Shown one piece after another: positions 1 through 19,860 of a stretch of DNA of 64,000 bases. The DNA is from Mesostigma viride (taxonomy: Eukaryota > Streptophyta > Mesostigmatophyceae > Mesostigmatales > Mesostigmataceae): assembly GCA_009746045.1 (NCBI GenBank), contig RPFO01000015.1, forward strand, positions 1,954,998 to 2,018,997. Reading direction: 5' to 3'. How positions within the stretch are numbered: position 1 is the stretch's first letter; every line of letters begins with the position of its first letter. The notes beneath the pieces are model-generated. The model was given only the letters and a program-made list of their open reading frames with translations. It was not told where the DNA came from and did no database searches. Position numbers and translations under genes: made by a program.

Positions 1-7887
<7,887 letters not shown>

Positions 7888-7956
7888 GGTCCCACGCGGA
7901 ATGGGGTCATTTTTGGCGCATTTTGCAAGAAAAAAACGCTAGTTTCAATCGTCCGA
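7888..7956 (+). repeat. Left terminal inverted repeat of the giant element
   Basis: Matches the reverse complement of 32,102-32,161 with one small length difference after the first 20 bases. The AT-rich, GCGCGAATTTGG-bearing DNA just inside (7,957-8,150) has a looser counterpart at the other end (GCGCCGAAATT motifs at 32,018-32,095), which could be subterminal binding sites. 7,957-8,177 holds no gene. Confidence 0.75.
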
Positions 7957-8177
7957 TATCTTTTTTTCGCGCGAATTTGGCGTCCGATCGCGTATTTTCG
8001 AGCTAATTTGGTGTCATAATGCTTAATTCATGTCAATTTGAGCGTACATTCCACATCGAGAGGCTTGAAAGTTAGTAATTCATGTAAATTTTACGTGGAG
8101 AGACTCGACATCATCCTAACCTTTGTATTAACCATAGGACGAGCATTGCCAGCGCATGTCCAAGTGCTAACTTTCCC

Positions 8178-8774
8178 TCACACTTTCGAGGGCCTCTTCC
8201 GTAATTTCGCTTCCGCGATCTGCTGTTCCGTTTTCGAGTTCCTCCTCTTCTTATCGATCTCCTTTGCAGGCGCCCAGACTTCCACATCCTTCCAGCTCTT
8301 GCCATCCGTCAGCTTTACCACCTTCATCGCGTAGTCCAGCGGCATCCACCACAACTTGTTCTTCAACTTCCCTCCCTTCTCCCCCTCAGCGAAAAACTTA
8401 AATGCGACGTCCCTCCACTTGGTGTCGTATCCAGACACCTGCCCATAAAGCATGACGTCTTCTAGCTTGGCATACATTGGCGTAGCCGTATCCTTGTTCC
8501 CTGCTTGCATAATGGCTGCAGTCCACCCATCACACCAAAAGGCCTCTGGTGCTCCGAACCCCATTTCCCCGTCCATAAGTCTCATTTCCAACGTGGGCTT
8601 GTCATCATCCTCATCGCCCGCCTGACTGTCTTCGGCCCCCTTAGGCTCCTCCCGTCCGGAAGTGTCAGCATGTACAGCCGCTGGTCCGAAGCCCACCGCC
8701 ACATTAGCCAAGCGAAGTAACTGCTCCACATCCTCATTACCTGCGTGCAAACCGATCATGCCATCAACGCATGA
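8178..8774 (-). CDS. Giant gene exon 9: C-terminus
   Basis: 199 codons including the stop. It follows a short intron of about 57 bp (8,775-8,831) with a CTAAC branch-like site and a TTTTAG acceptor. Contains MIGLHAGNEDVEQLLRLANV, a GAPEAFWCDGWTAA block, and a basic tail (KKRRNSKTEQQIAEAKLRKR). No family was recognised. Confidence 0.65.
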   Translation of the reverse strand, partial: SCVDGMIGLHAGNEDVEQLLRLANVAVGFGPAAVHADTSGREEPKGAEDSQAGDEDDDKPTLEMRLMDGEMGFGAPEAFWCDGWTAAIMQAGNKDTATPMYAKLEDVMLYGQVSGYDTKWRDVAFKFFAEGEKGGKLKNKLWWMPLDYAMKVVKLTDGKSWKDVEVWAPAKEIDKKRRNSKTEQQIAEAKLRKRPSKV

Positions 8775-8831
8775 CTAAAATCGAGTTAGTAGAAATCGGA
8801 CTGCCAACCGTAAAAAATCAAAACACTCTAC

Positions 8832-11800
8832 ATACCAGAATTCACTCGCAGATTTTTTCTTACCCTTTTTGGCCTTTTCCTTCGACCTCTGCTCGCAGGT
8901 AGACCCCGTCTGGTGGTGGGGGGCAGGCGCCGGGGCGGGTTTGGCGGGCTCGGCAACCTTGGCAGTCTTCGCGGTCTTGGGTAACTTCTTGGAAGCAACG
9001 CGCTCCTTTCCCCCGTCCTCCTCCTCTCCGCCGCCATCCTCCTCCTCCTTCTCCTCCTCATCGTCCGAATCTGAAAGCACAACTGCTTTTCGACGTCGTT
9101 TCTGAGGCAGGGCAGGCTTGGGAGGCTTCCCCACCTTGGCCGATTTCTTGGAAGCAACGTGCTCCGCAGCCTTCCCACCCTTGGCGGATTTCTTGGTAGC
9201 AACGGGCTGCTCCTCCTCCTCCTCCTCCTCCTCCTCCTCCCCCTCCTCCTCCTCAGCATCGTCGTCCTCCTCCTCCTCCTCCTCCTCCTCAGCATCGTCG
9301 TCCGAATCAGCCACTGCCACAACTGGCTTACGAAGCTGCTTCTTCGGTACCTGAGAAATGGCCAGAGTCGGCGGGGGAACCCGAAGCTGCTTCTTCGGTA
9401 CCTGAGAACTGGGAAGAGGCGCCGGGGTGGGCAGAGTCGCCGGGGGAACCCGAAGCTGCTTCTTCGGAACCTGAAAAACGGGCTGCGACGCGGCAGGCTT
9501 GGAAGGCCCACCTCCATCATCCTCAACAAGTGACACGACTGCCCGTCGAGTCACTTGAGAAGCGGGCTTCTTCGCCGCAGGCGGATCCGAATCACCTTCA
9601 GGCCCCGTCATCTGTTCGGCCTGCTGCGTTCTGACCTCGACGGGGGTCTCTCCGCGGTTAGACCCTCCTGCCGGACCTCCATCCCCTCCATCCCCTCCCT
9701 CCAACAACTGTTGGTCATCCCTCTCCACCACGGCGGACAATCCCCCAGCTTCGTGGGAAGCTTTTCGCTTCTTCGCCCTTCCGAGCCTAGGCCCCCCATC
9801 ACCTTCCCCCTGTTCAAGCCGCTCCCACAATTCACTCCCTTTCCCGATCCTTTCCACTATCTCTTGAAACCCCTTAATCTCCGTCTCGGTACCAAACACG
9901 ATCACCATCGGTTCGAACCTGGAGAAAAAGTCGTGGGCGCAAGCCTTCAGCACATGATCGTACATCCCGCCCGGTTGGGGAATGTCCGAAGCTTTCGGGC
10001 AAGGACCGAACGCCCACCACCCTCTCTGAAAGTTACTCCACTTATCACCCCAAATGTTCGCCAAGTTCAGCAGGCTCAGGCACGGAAGGGACCTGCCCAA
10101 GGGAAAGGGGCGGGCTGAAGCTGAGGCAACCTCGCCTGCCACCTGCTTGACGAGCGACTTGTCATCATCATCACCGTCTAGGGCCTGACAGCAAAACCAG
10201 ACCCGGCGACGGCCCCAGTCCACACTCTGCCACTCATACTTCACGTCCCACTCCTCCTCCTCCTTCTTCGCCTCCGTCTCCTTCCCCTTCCCCTTCCCCT
10301 TCGATCCCTTCTCCAGCCCCTTCGGCCGGGCCCACTTCAAATGTTCCGAAAAGTGTGACACTTTTGGTCGTTTTTTTGACTTTTTCGACGATCGTCACTC
10401 TGCAGAGTGATTCGTCGTGCGAAATCGTGCGAAATTGTGCGAAATTTGCTGAAATCGTGTGAAATTTGCTGAAATCGTGCGAATTTGTGCGAAATTTGCT
10501 GAAATTGTGCGAAATTTCATGTGAAAAATGTCGACGGTAAAAAATTTTGATGTGCACAACGTGTGTGAATTCATGCGAAATTTTGTCAAACGTCACTCCC
10601 CAAAACGACCCTTGGTTGAAATCCATGCGAAATTGTGCGAAATCATGCAAAATTGTGCGAAATCGTGCGAAATCGTGCGAAAATGTGTGAAAATTTTGCG
10701 AAAATCACGCGAAAATCACGCGAACTCGTGCGAAATTTTATTTTTTTTTTGCAAAAAACGACCAAAAGTGTCACACGCTTGGCTTGGACGGCGGAACATT
10801 TGAAGTGGGCCCGGCCCTTCACCGGCCCCTTCATCGCCGCCTCCTTCACCCCCCCTTCGAGTAATCCAACTTGTGGAGCGTACTTCCTGAACGCTTCCGG
10901 AGCAAAAAGTGCCAAACCCACCGTCTTGTCCTCGCTCTCTTTTAGCAGAATCTCCTGAAAGTCGATCTTGCCATTACTGATATCCTTTCTCGGAATCCTC
11001 AGATGTGCGGCGTGTTTTTTGGCTTTAAGAAGGTAGGCGATGTTCCTCGTTATGATGACGGCCACATCCCAAAATTCCCGGTATCTGGCCACAATCTCCT
11101 TCCTGCCGACCGGCCGAGCGAGAGGATGGAGATTGAAGACGAGTTCGAAAATATGAGACGCCACAAACTCCTTGCCATTTGCGTCCTTGCATCGCGCTTC
11201 CAGCGTCACATCCTCCTTGAATCTGGCGCAAATGGTCAGCCGCAGGCACTCCAGCACATCCTTGGCGATCTCCACCAACTTGGTGAGCTTTTCCGGTCCA
11301 ACCTGGCAGCTCATGATGCAATCGATCACGGCGTCCATCATAGGAAGGCTGGCCAAGTTCCTGAAAGAAGTCCAAGAGACCTTCTGGCCTTTCTTCTCCC
11401 CCTCTGCATTGGCGAATTTGCACCTTTGCATCATCACCTCCTCAGGCGCGGGTTTCGTTGAGGCAGGATCATCAGTCTGCTCCTGTGTCAGACGGAGAAA
11501 CGTGTTGGCCAGCGTGCGACTGTAAGCGGAATGCACTGAAGCAATGCTGTGGGCCGGCTTTTTCTTTCCTTCTGCTTCCTCCTCGTGTACATCCACCGCT
11601 GCCGGCTCCACATTCCCTTCCCTTCCCCCCGCTTGCCGCATAGCCGGGAGGATGTACGTGAGCAGATTGGTGTAGCGGCCATCCGCAATATAGTGGCCCT
11701 TCCCACGCGTGACTTTGCCGTATAGATATAGCTTGTTGTAGTTCCACACGTCAAGCAACGCCTGGCCCAGCGCACGATCCGCCACGGCTAAGTCCTCCGA

Positions 11801-11854
11801 ATTCGCCCCCTTGGCGATGTCGAACAGCTTCTCCAGCTTGCCGGTCAGCACCGC
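8832..11854 (-). pseudogene. Giant gene exon 8, split by a 493-bp MITE
   Basis: Starts at the TGTCGCAG acceptor (AVLTGKLEKLFDIAKG) and ends near 8,832. The donor is not certain: GTAGAG keeps phase, GTATGT four bases earlier does not. The MITE at 10,324-10,816 interrupts it; removal with one CTTC copy reads GPVK-GLEKGSKGKGK in frame, 842 codons. The first about 345 codons are globular. Then come Lys/Glu, a WWAFGPCPKASD block, three repeats of QVPKKQLR, and long Asp/Glu and Lys stretches (about 9,000-9,350). Confidence 0.7.
10324..10816. mobile_element. 493-bp MITE in exon 8
   Basis: Perfect 25-bp inverted ends starting GGCCGGGCCCACTTCAAATG. A second inverted pair of about 24 bp (GTGTGACACTTTTGGTCG...) lies just inside. 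The interior is two blocks of GTGCGAAAT-type tandem repeats. The duplicated CTTC (10,320-10,323 and 10,817-10,820) is the likely target site. There is no coding capacity. Confidence 0.85.
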
Positions 11855-12110
11855 CTGCGACATCAATTAACATCGAGCGAGCAACGACAAAACTCAGTCA
11901 TAAAAGGCCAGGGGTATAGCTGCGGATAGACCCTAACAAAATTCGAAAAAGAAACGGCCGACAATACGCAACGAAAACTCCAACAAAAAAAAGGAGAGGG
12001 TCTAGCTGCAGCGAGACCCTCGCAAAAAACTTGAAGCGCACACAAAAAACAACCACGACAAATTCCGAGGGTCTACCCGCAGCTAGACCCTGCCAAAATA
12101 GATAGCTTAC

Positions 12111-15100
12111 ATCTTCTTTTGCCTTAGGTAGATTTCGCAGCTCACTCCACGACGGGAGCAGGTCGCCACCCTTGAGAAGAATCGGATTTCTCTGAAAATA
12201 GTTTATTTAACAGCATGCGGGAAAGAAAGGGCCGCCACAACCTTGTGGCTGTACATGCAGAAAGGCTTGTTAGACGAATGGGGACGGCTTGTTGTTTACC
12301 GGGGAATCCTACTGGCAACTAGCTTTGCCTTTTGTAAGTCAGGCGCCGTTTGTTTGAACGGCCGGCCATGTGTTGAATGCTGACGGAAGTTGCGTCAAAA
12401 AGCTGTAATAAAATCTGATGTAACCAGCACTCACCAATTGATTGGTGTGCTGCTTGGTTGGGTAGTGTGTTCAGGGTTGCATTCGAAGAGTACACATGGC
12501 CTGACAGCTCAGACGTGTGACAGATGAGCTGGCTGGCTGAATTATTAAATTGTCAGCGTTACGATATTTCTGGTTTTGCCGTTTTCCATTTTGACGGTAG
12601 GCTTGATAAGCATGGTCGGCGGGTTGTGACCCGTAATTGTTTCTTTGAATGTGCTCACTGAAGCAGTATGCGCGGCCTCGCTGCTATGGCGGCGGGGCTA
12701 AAGAAAATTAGGCAAAGACCCCGTCCTTGCCTGCTATGAAGTCGCGGGCTTTGCGACTTCACGGCAGGTAGGGGCGGTTTGAACGGAACGGAAATTTCGC
12801 GTTACCAATGTGCCAAGTGGTTCTGGTTGGCACCTTGCTGGGCAGCGTCTCGGTGGTCATAGAAAGTGGGCTGGGCGCCCCGCCCCGGCTGCTGGTAATT
12901 CCAGCAGCGGAGCCAATCATGTCGACTAAGAAGTCCGCAGCTGATGCGGAAACTGTGCGAAGGTCAATAGATTAATTTGGATTCCATGAGACTGCGCTGG
13001 TAGTCAGTCAGCGGCCCACCGCCTAGGGCGCTGCATGGCGCTGCCTTCGGCTTGGTGCGCGGCCCTTTTTTGTTATGGGCCAGCGAGGGATATAAGGGTG
13101 ACGCGCGGCCGGCTAATTTCTTGCGTTCCGGAAGAAAATATATTTGCAAAATTCCCACAAAAGGAACCGAGTATCGGAAAGGCGTCTCGGCTGGCAGTGG
13201 CAGTGCCTGGCCTTGTCGTCTCTCCCTGCTCAGCACCCGGCAGGTAGCGGTTCAAACCCTGGTGGCGTCAGAATGCGAATTTTCTGGGTTTTTATCCGGA
13301 ATAATATTTTGCTGAGGCGGCTCCGCGGATTCGCTAACCTTTTATTGTCGGGCCCCTTAGGGGGTTATTATAGCCTTGTGCGGGCTGAGTCGCCATGAAG
13401 GAGATGTTGCGACACGCCCCACTTTGTGGTCTTTTATGGAAGCGGCTACCCTCGAGGCTGCTCGGAAGAGGGGGGGGGTCTTCTCCTTTTCTTTGTTCAC
13501 TGTTATTGGGGCAACAGTGATCCTATCAAGTTTTGTTTCCTGAGCGGCGACAGTGCGGGGGAGGAGGGTAATGGCGCCAGGGACTGGGGTGGATCGGGGG
13601 GCTCTTGCTCCTGCATGCGAGGGAGACGAGATGGCTACTTAAACCTGCCTTTGGCAGGGGCTCTACTCATTGTTTTCAATCAAATGCTGGTTTTCTTGGG
13701 AGCTCAAGTGTCATAATCGGATTTCTCTGAAAATAGTTTATTAAACAGCATGCGGGAAAGAAAGGGCCGCCACAACCTTGTGGCTGTACATGCAGAAAGG
13801 CTTGTTAGACGAATGGGGACGGCTTGTTGTTTACCGGGGAATCCTACTGGCAACTAGCTTTGCCTTTTGTAAGTCAGGCGCCGTTTGTTTGAACGGCCGG
13901 CCATGTGTTGAATGCTGACGGAAGTTGCGTCAAAAAGCTGTAATAAAATCTGATGTAACCAGCACTCACCAATTGATTGGTGTGCTGCTTGGTTGGGTAG
14001 TGTGTTCAGGGTTGCATTCGAAGAGTACACATGGCCTGACAGCTCAGACGTGTGACAGATGAGCTGGCTGGCTGAATTATTAAATTGTCAGCGTTACGAT
14101 ATTTCTGGTTTTGCCGTTTTCCATTTTGACGGTAGGCTTGATAAGCATGGTCGGCGGGTTGTGACCCGTAATTGTTTCTTCCCACCCATCCCACCCTTGG
14201 GGGGCTCTTGCTCCTGCATGCGAGGGAGACGAGATGGCTACTTAAACCTGCCTTTGGCAGGGGCTCTACTCATTGTTTTCAATCAAATGCTGGTTTTCTT
14301 GGGAGCTCAAGTGTCATAATGACGTTCGTACCCATGTAACCACCACGGAATTTCCGCAACAGGTCCTGGAATGCTTGCTCCGCCTCCTTAGGAGTATTTG
14401 CGAAATTGGACTCCGCCCCACCCTCGCACATCATTGCCCGAACCTCTCCCCACCCGCCATCCGGCCCCCTGAGAAACGACTTTAACCCCTTAAAGTAGTG
14501 GTTCCCATCCACCACCGCGTACCGGAGAACCAGATACGGTACCGGTACCCGTTCCTCAAAAAATTTCGGATCGTAGGACTTCATCGCAGTATTGCACAGC
14601 AGGTTGAACACAACCCGACTGCCCTCGATCTCCTGAGGCAAAACTGCGGCCACCTCGTCCACCCTGGCGTAGGTACGCCACTCAAGTCCTCTCGCGAGGA
14701 AAGAGGTGGTGGACTCCGTGTTAAGCCACACGTCGACTTCAGTATCCGAAAGGGGCCGGAAGTACCTGGACCCCACATCCTCCGCGTCAATCTTGGCGCC
14801 GTGGTAATGCTTCAGCCACTTGACGAAATCCGGCATGCACAAGATTTGCTTGTCGAACAGGTCAGGTTGAGATTCGGCAAGCGCCTGGAAAGGGAACTGC
14901 CAGACCGGGACAACAACCTTGAAGTGCAAGGCGTTGTCCCGCGCATTGAGGAGAATGCGGCCGTTCTCCTTAATGGTTTCAAGGTTTAAACGCCGCTGCC
15001 TCAAAGCTTCTGGCAAAATAAGCGCGTTGACCGTCTGGATCCGCATACTGAAACATCCGGTCTGCTGAAAATCGGCCGGCCGAATCCAACGCGTTTCCCT

Positions 15101-15415
15101 GAGAGAATTGGCCTTCCGGATGTTCTGGTCCCTGACCTCCTTGTTCGAGTCGACCTTTTTCGAAGGCTTCCAGCTTTCAATGATAGGGTCGGTGTCCGGG
15201 TTCCCACTGCTCGTGAGCACCCCCTCCTTAAAAAGCTTGTTGAGTGACCGGAGCAGCTCAAGAAAGGGGGAGAACTCGGGCCAGTTTGGCAGGTCATCGA
15301 CGTCCGCCATCCGCCTACTCGAGCAGTACTTGAGCATATCCTTCACCAGCGCGAACACGGCGTCATGACCAGGTAACTTCTTCTCCACCGTGGCGTCTTC
15401 GTCCCCCCCGTCATC
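12111..15415 (-). pseudogene. Giant gene exon 7, split by a 2.1-kb element
   Basis: The coding parts are 15,415-14,318 and 12,182-12,111. The insertion 12,183-14,317 with AAT duplications lies between. Removing it gives GYMGTNVILLKGGDLLPSWS in frame and a 389-codon exon. The acceptor is TTTTTTACTTCAG, followed by DDGGDEDATV; the donor is GTAAGC. The block has a folded look (e.g. VVVPVWQFPFQALAESQPDL, VEVWLNTES-like). No family was recognised. Confidence 0.72.
12183..14317. mobile_element. Tandem non-autonomous element, copy 1 (full unit plus deleted unit)
   Basis: Unit 1 is 12,183-13,714 (1,532 bp); unit 2 is 13,718-14,317 (600 bp, internal deletion). Both start CGGATTTCTCTG and end CTCAAGTGTCAT. 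AAT occurs before, between and after them, so the target duplication is 3 bp. The ends are not inverted. Contains hairpins (TGAAGTCGC / GCGACTTCA at about 12,738-12,762) and GGTTCAAACCC, which resembles a tRNA B-box, at about 13,250. No plausible protein. The same dimer is at 42,186-44,275. Confidence 0.85.
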
Positions 15416-15607
15416 CTGAAGTAAAAAATCGAAAAGGACCGCAGGATTTGCTCAAGTCAGTAATATTTAGGCCGACCACGACATCCTGTTCAGCCGGGAC
15501 GAACAAAGTTCTGTTGGAATAATACCTTACTGACACTCAACACCAAGTCCCGCAGCCAGTCAGCGTCTACCCGCAGCGAGAGGTCTAAATTTTCACAACA
15601 ATCGTAC

Positions 15608-17872
15608 CTGTCCAGTTTTCTGCTGCTTCTTGGCCTCCTTAGCCTTCTCCTTCTCCGCCTTCTTCGCCTCCTTCTCCGCCGCCTTCGCCTCCGCGTTCTT
15701 CTTACTGTTGGCCTTTGCCACCGCATTCAGCGCCCTTTTTCCCTCAGCGGCCCGACGACGAAAATCAGCCTTCATGAATTTCTCGATCTTCTCAACCTTT
15801 GCCTCTGAGTACTCCTTAGGCTGCCACTTGAAATTCTTGGTGGCTTTCGACCTCACCAGATTTACAAATTCATATGCCAATTCACTATTAACTCGTCGTC
15901 TGTCCCTGGTCCTCTACGGAGGACTGAGTTGAACTCAGTCCTCTCTAGAGGACCGAGTTTTTGGGTTTCGTAGAAAATTCGCCCCGGTCAGAATGTTTGA
16001 CAAAAAAATTCTCTCAAAATTTATTCAAATACTACGTGAAAAGATCTTTCTTGGACATATTTTTGGGATTTTTTTGGATTTGGTATGCGCGGCTAACTGT
16101 ACGGTCAAAGTACAGGTGGTAAGGGTACTTTTCCACGTGAAACGCGAGTTCCGGAAATGCACGACCTAGCCATGGCGGCTCGCGCCCATGCATGCAGTTT
16201 ACGTTTGCGGACGAGTTAGCCGTCCAAACTCAGTAAATAGATTTAAAATGCCCTAAAGATGATATAAATCAATTTTTAGCTCGCGGGGATGCGATTTACC
16301 CAGTGTCGGCACTGTTCTTGCTGGAAAAAACTGCGATAAGGCAGGTCGACGGAATTGATTACTGCGCTTGCTTTCCGGCGCAATTTCAATGGCTGATAGG
16401 TTTCTTTCTACATGTTAACATGAGTTGCATTAGAATATATTGAGTGACAGTATAGATTTGATGATCTCGACCATTCTGTCACGTCATGGTCTATGTGCCG
16501 CAAAGTGCCACTTTTGCGGGCACCGCCTGGGCCAAGGTAACGCCAGCCGTGCCAGGTAAAGCCGGATAATCGTTGCCTCTTCGTTCCTTGATGTTCGTAC
16601 ATGAGTTTAAGCTTGCGAGGCGTTGTCAGGTTCAAGTCTTGATGCTCTTTCTTGACCGTTGCCTGCCCCTCTCTAAAACCCCCTTTTCAGATGATGTTAG
16701 CAGGCATTTGCCTTAACCCAGTGTAGTTGTGCAGGGTTTTAGGAGCTGTGCAGGTTTAAACACCTTCATAGATGTTAGTTATTCTTTTGCTACGTTCATA
16801 CTGCATGATTGTGTGGCCACGGGCTGCGTCAAGGGTGCATTCAAGCTTTTACGGGTGAGTGAAAAGTCTTGGTGACAAACCACTGCCATCATGTGCCAGC
16901 AACTATGTTGGCCACATCATGGCAAGGCAAAACAGTTATAGCCATATCTATTGTTGTTTGAAACAATGGAAATATGCTTAACCTACCCATTATATTGGTG
17001 GTTGACACTTATAACATAACCCTTTGTTGGTAGGTATCCAAGCCCATTCCCTACATGCATGCATAGGCTCTCACTACATGATAAGGTATGATATACCTGA
17101 AGTATGATGATGCAAGTGTGTTGTCCTGTAATGCTTGAAGGGAAATGAGTTGATTGGGATGGTTGGTGGCCACGGTGATGTAGTATGACCGCACTTACAT
17201 GCTAGCAAAGTTAGCAAAAGCCCCATTCCTCTCCTGAGGACTGAGAGTTTTTTAATTGTTTCAGGCAGTTGCAGTGGCCAAATGGAGCCCAGTTTTTTGC
17301 CACGCTTCAAGAACTATGTTGTTTACATGCCTATATTTTTTCTTCATGCACCAGGATTTGATTAAATTTTTCCCACTCGTTCTTATCCCGAAAAATGCAA
17401 ATTCGCGAGGGGCGCCCAACGTCCGTGTAATTTTCAGGTGTTCGGGTCAAGTTTTCACATATGCAGTATTTTTGCCAACAAAATGATATCTAGTACACCC
17501 CAGATCCACATCAAAACATTTGGGATGGACCCCCCACCTAGTCGCTACACGCGGTTGAAAATTGTCAACTCAGTCCTCCTGTGAGGACTGAGTTGGGACA
17601 GACGACGAGTTAAGGGTAGCGACACCCAACACCTCCGTATCGAAATCGGCATCGACTTCCGCCTCAAGTCGTGTCAGGTACTTGCGAAACTCGGACCCCG
17701 CAGGTCCCTCCGAATCGACGCCATCGGGCGGAGACTTAAGCATGATCAGGCCAACAGCAATAATATGATCCTTCGCAACCTTCTTGCGGGAATCCAGCTT
17801 TTCCCTTTCATGCTCAGTCAATGGAGGCTTCGCCGCCTTCCCCCCCGCAGTACCCCCAGCGACAGCCCCCGC
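15608..17872 (-). pseudogene. Giant gene exon 6, split by a 1.7-kb TIR element
   Basis: The coding parts are 17,872-17,613 and 15,890-15,608. The element 15,891-17,610 and one TA copy lie between. Joining at TA reads ..GVATL-NSELAYEFV.. in one frame, 181 codons in total. The 5' part has a helical Lys/Glu segment (LTEHEREKLDSRKK). The 3' part is a Lys/Ala/Glu coiled coil (KAEKEKAKEAKKQQK) before the GTACGA donor. Confidence 0.7.
15891..17610. mobile_element. 1.72-kb TIR element with TA target site
   Basis: Ends are inverted: ACTCGTCGTCTGTCCC at the left and its complement at the right, flanked by TA on both sides. Near each end is a foldable AACTCAGTCCTC / GAGGACTGAGTT pair. The interior is AT-rich with no credible gene, so it is non-autonomous. 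The TA site suggests Tc1/mariner-type chemistry, by inference only. Confidence 0.82.
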
Positions 17873-17998
17873 CTGCATGACAAAAAAAAACGAACAAGAA
17901 GGGACTTCACCTCAGTTCGATTGTTGCACCATCGTCTCTCTGCGGAGATACCCCTCAGCACGAAAAAAATCACACGAACTCGCGGCGGATGAACGTAC

Positions 17999-18514
17999 CT
18001 GCACAGCCACTTCTCCCTCAGCGTCTCCCCCATCCTCATCTCCTCCAGCGTTTTCATCCCCCCCATCCTCATCTCCTCCAGCGTTTTCTTCCTCTCCGGC
18101 AGCGCCTGCTGAGGCCAAACCCCCCGCCTGTCAACACCGAATACGACAGCTCATTGGAAATCAAAATTAGTCGACATTTGTATATTTCGCATAATGCGCT
18201 CACTAAAACTTCAGGCGAAATGCAGACATCCGGATATCGTTTAATGCTTACCATTTCCATCTCGAGTCCAGACCAAAGACCAGCACTGTCAACAGCCATC
18301 GCCGCAGCCGCCCCCTGAAAAAAGAAAACAGATTGGTTGGGGGCACCGTTGAAATTAGCCGAACATGTCAGTCTCAATAAAAGGGTGAGGGTCTACCTGC
18401 AGCTAGACCCCATGTAAGATGCTCGTGGAAACCCGACGGACAAGCACCCACCTTATCAACCAAGTCTGACAAATTAGGTAAATCCTCCGATACGTCCCCT
18501 GGCATGGAGCCCCC
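17999..18514 (-). CDS. Giant gene exons 3-5: three small exons
   Basis: Exon 3 (18,514-18,452) has 21 codons, exon 4 (18,314-18,252) 21 codons, and exon 5 (18,127-17,999) 43 codons. Each is flanked by CAG acceptors and GTGGGT, GTAAGC or GTACGT donors, and each is a multiple of three in phase 0. Exon 5 holds a duplicated acidic unit, ENAGGDEDGGD. Small symmetric exons can be skipped without frame change. The intron between exons 3 and 4 contains one copy of the GGTCT..CTGCAG..AGACC palindrome (18,389-18,411). Confidence 0.65.
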
Positions 18515-18621
18515 CTGCATGATATGACAGGACAAACCATGAAGGTTGGTCAGCATATAGAGCCCTATTCAGGGAATGGAAACAACCCAAATCGATAAAC
18601 GATATCGGCAAGTTAACGTAC

Positions 18622-19674
18622 CGAAACGTAGAACTTCCACCTCCTCAAAATCTTCCCCAAAGGCCATATCGGAACTTGATGGGCTCTCTCCTTTTCCAGT
18701 TGCCGCCTCAATTCCGCCTCGAAGAACAACTCGAGGGACTGCCAATGGCCTCCCGCCTCTAAATCAGACCACTCCGTGTCTGTCTTGGTTCGGATACTCT
18801 GGAGACAATCAACCAACGAGATTTGATCCAACCATTCCTGGACGATTTCCCGGTATGGCTTATATGTCTGAATAACATGGAAGTCCTCCCGGTGCCGGAA
18901 ACTTTGGATCACCTGTCCAGCCCAATCCAAAAAGAAAGCGACCGCTTCCCGCGAAAGGCTGGCGTCCGGGCTAACAAGAAAGTCAGTCCGCCACTTAACA
19001 AAAGATTGCAGTAAGTGGTCTCTTGCCATGTCCAAATGCGCGATCACTTCATGTGCGCGCTCCTCCAATCCTCCTACGTCATTCATTCTTCCCGGCACAA
19101 TTACGATAAAGTCACTGTTGGACGTGTCAACAAATCCTTGCCTGACAATATCAAACACTTCATCTTCCGACAGTGAAGCCCTCGAATCCGCTCTCATATC
19201 TCCAGTCATGAGTTTAAAGAGCTGATGCAACGCAGTGGTTTTCAAGGTTTCCATATAGGAAGCCTCGATGCATGTGAAGCCAATGTGGACCTCGAACTTT
19301 TCAACCTCATCAAAGAGCGTCGACCATATTAAAGCACGACGGGGAAAGTAACGTCCGACATCCTCCTTCAGATTAAGGATGCACGACTGCGCGATCTTCA
19401 AAACCTCATACATGTCGTCACCAACGACCCTCTTCCCATGAATGGCTCGCAGTGTGGCTCCGAACAAAGCAAGCTGGCCGCAGCGGTCGTTCTTCCAAAT
19501 TACGTTCTGACTGGAGGACACTCGGTTGGCGACGACACCGGACTTCTCTGCAAACCCTATCTCGGCCGAAAGAAAGCGGATCAAGCCTCTCAAGCCCTTT
19601 TCGGCTTTACGACTCACCCCAGACTCAGACTCAGCCTGAGCCAGGTACTGTTTCAGAATGGCCAGCGTGTCGGG
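18622..19674 (-). CDS. Giant gene exon 2: globular block
   Basis: Open for 351 codons between a TTGTTGTCTGCAG acceptor and a GTACGT donor. Begins PDTLAILKQYLAQAESESG and is predicted mostly helical from its hydrophobic spacing. It includes GRYFPRRALIWSTLFDEVEK and FIVIVPGRMNDVGG. Codon use and lack of repeats suggest a real folded domain. I recognise no family. Confidence 0.7.
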
Positions 19675-19860
19675 CTGCAGACAACAAGAGTAAAAAAAAG
19701 GCCACACACCGTCGTCGTCAACAACCTTAACTCCTAGGTCAACGTCTCTCCGCAGCTAGACCCTTACGATCAATGTATGACATAAAATCCACCCTTTCTA
19801 CGATACACACACGCCGTTCAAGCCATCTGAAAAATGTACGTCTCACATTAATAAACATAC

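Noticed and set aside
12890..12912. 18S rRNA fragment
   Set aside because: GGTAATTCCAGC resembles a conserved rRNA stretch, but the neighbouring sequence does not match; it is part of a hairpin in the repeated element.
12183..14317. LTR retrotransposon with 460-bp LTRs
   Set aside because: The shared left part alone suggests LTRs, but the right end is shared too, with AAT between units, which fits a tandem of a full and a deleted copy.
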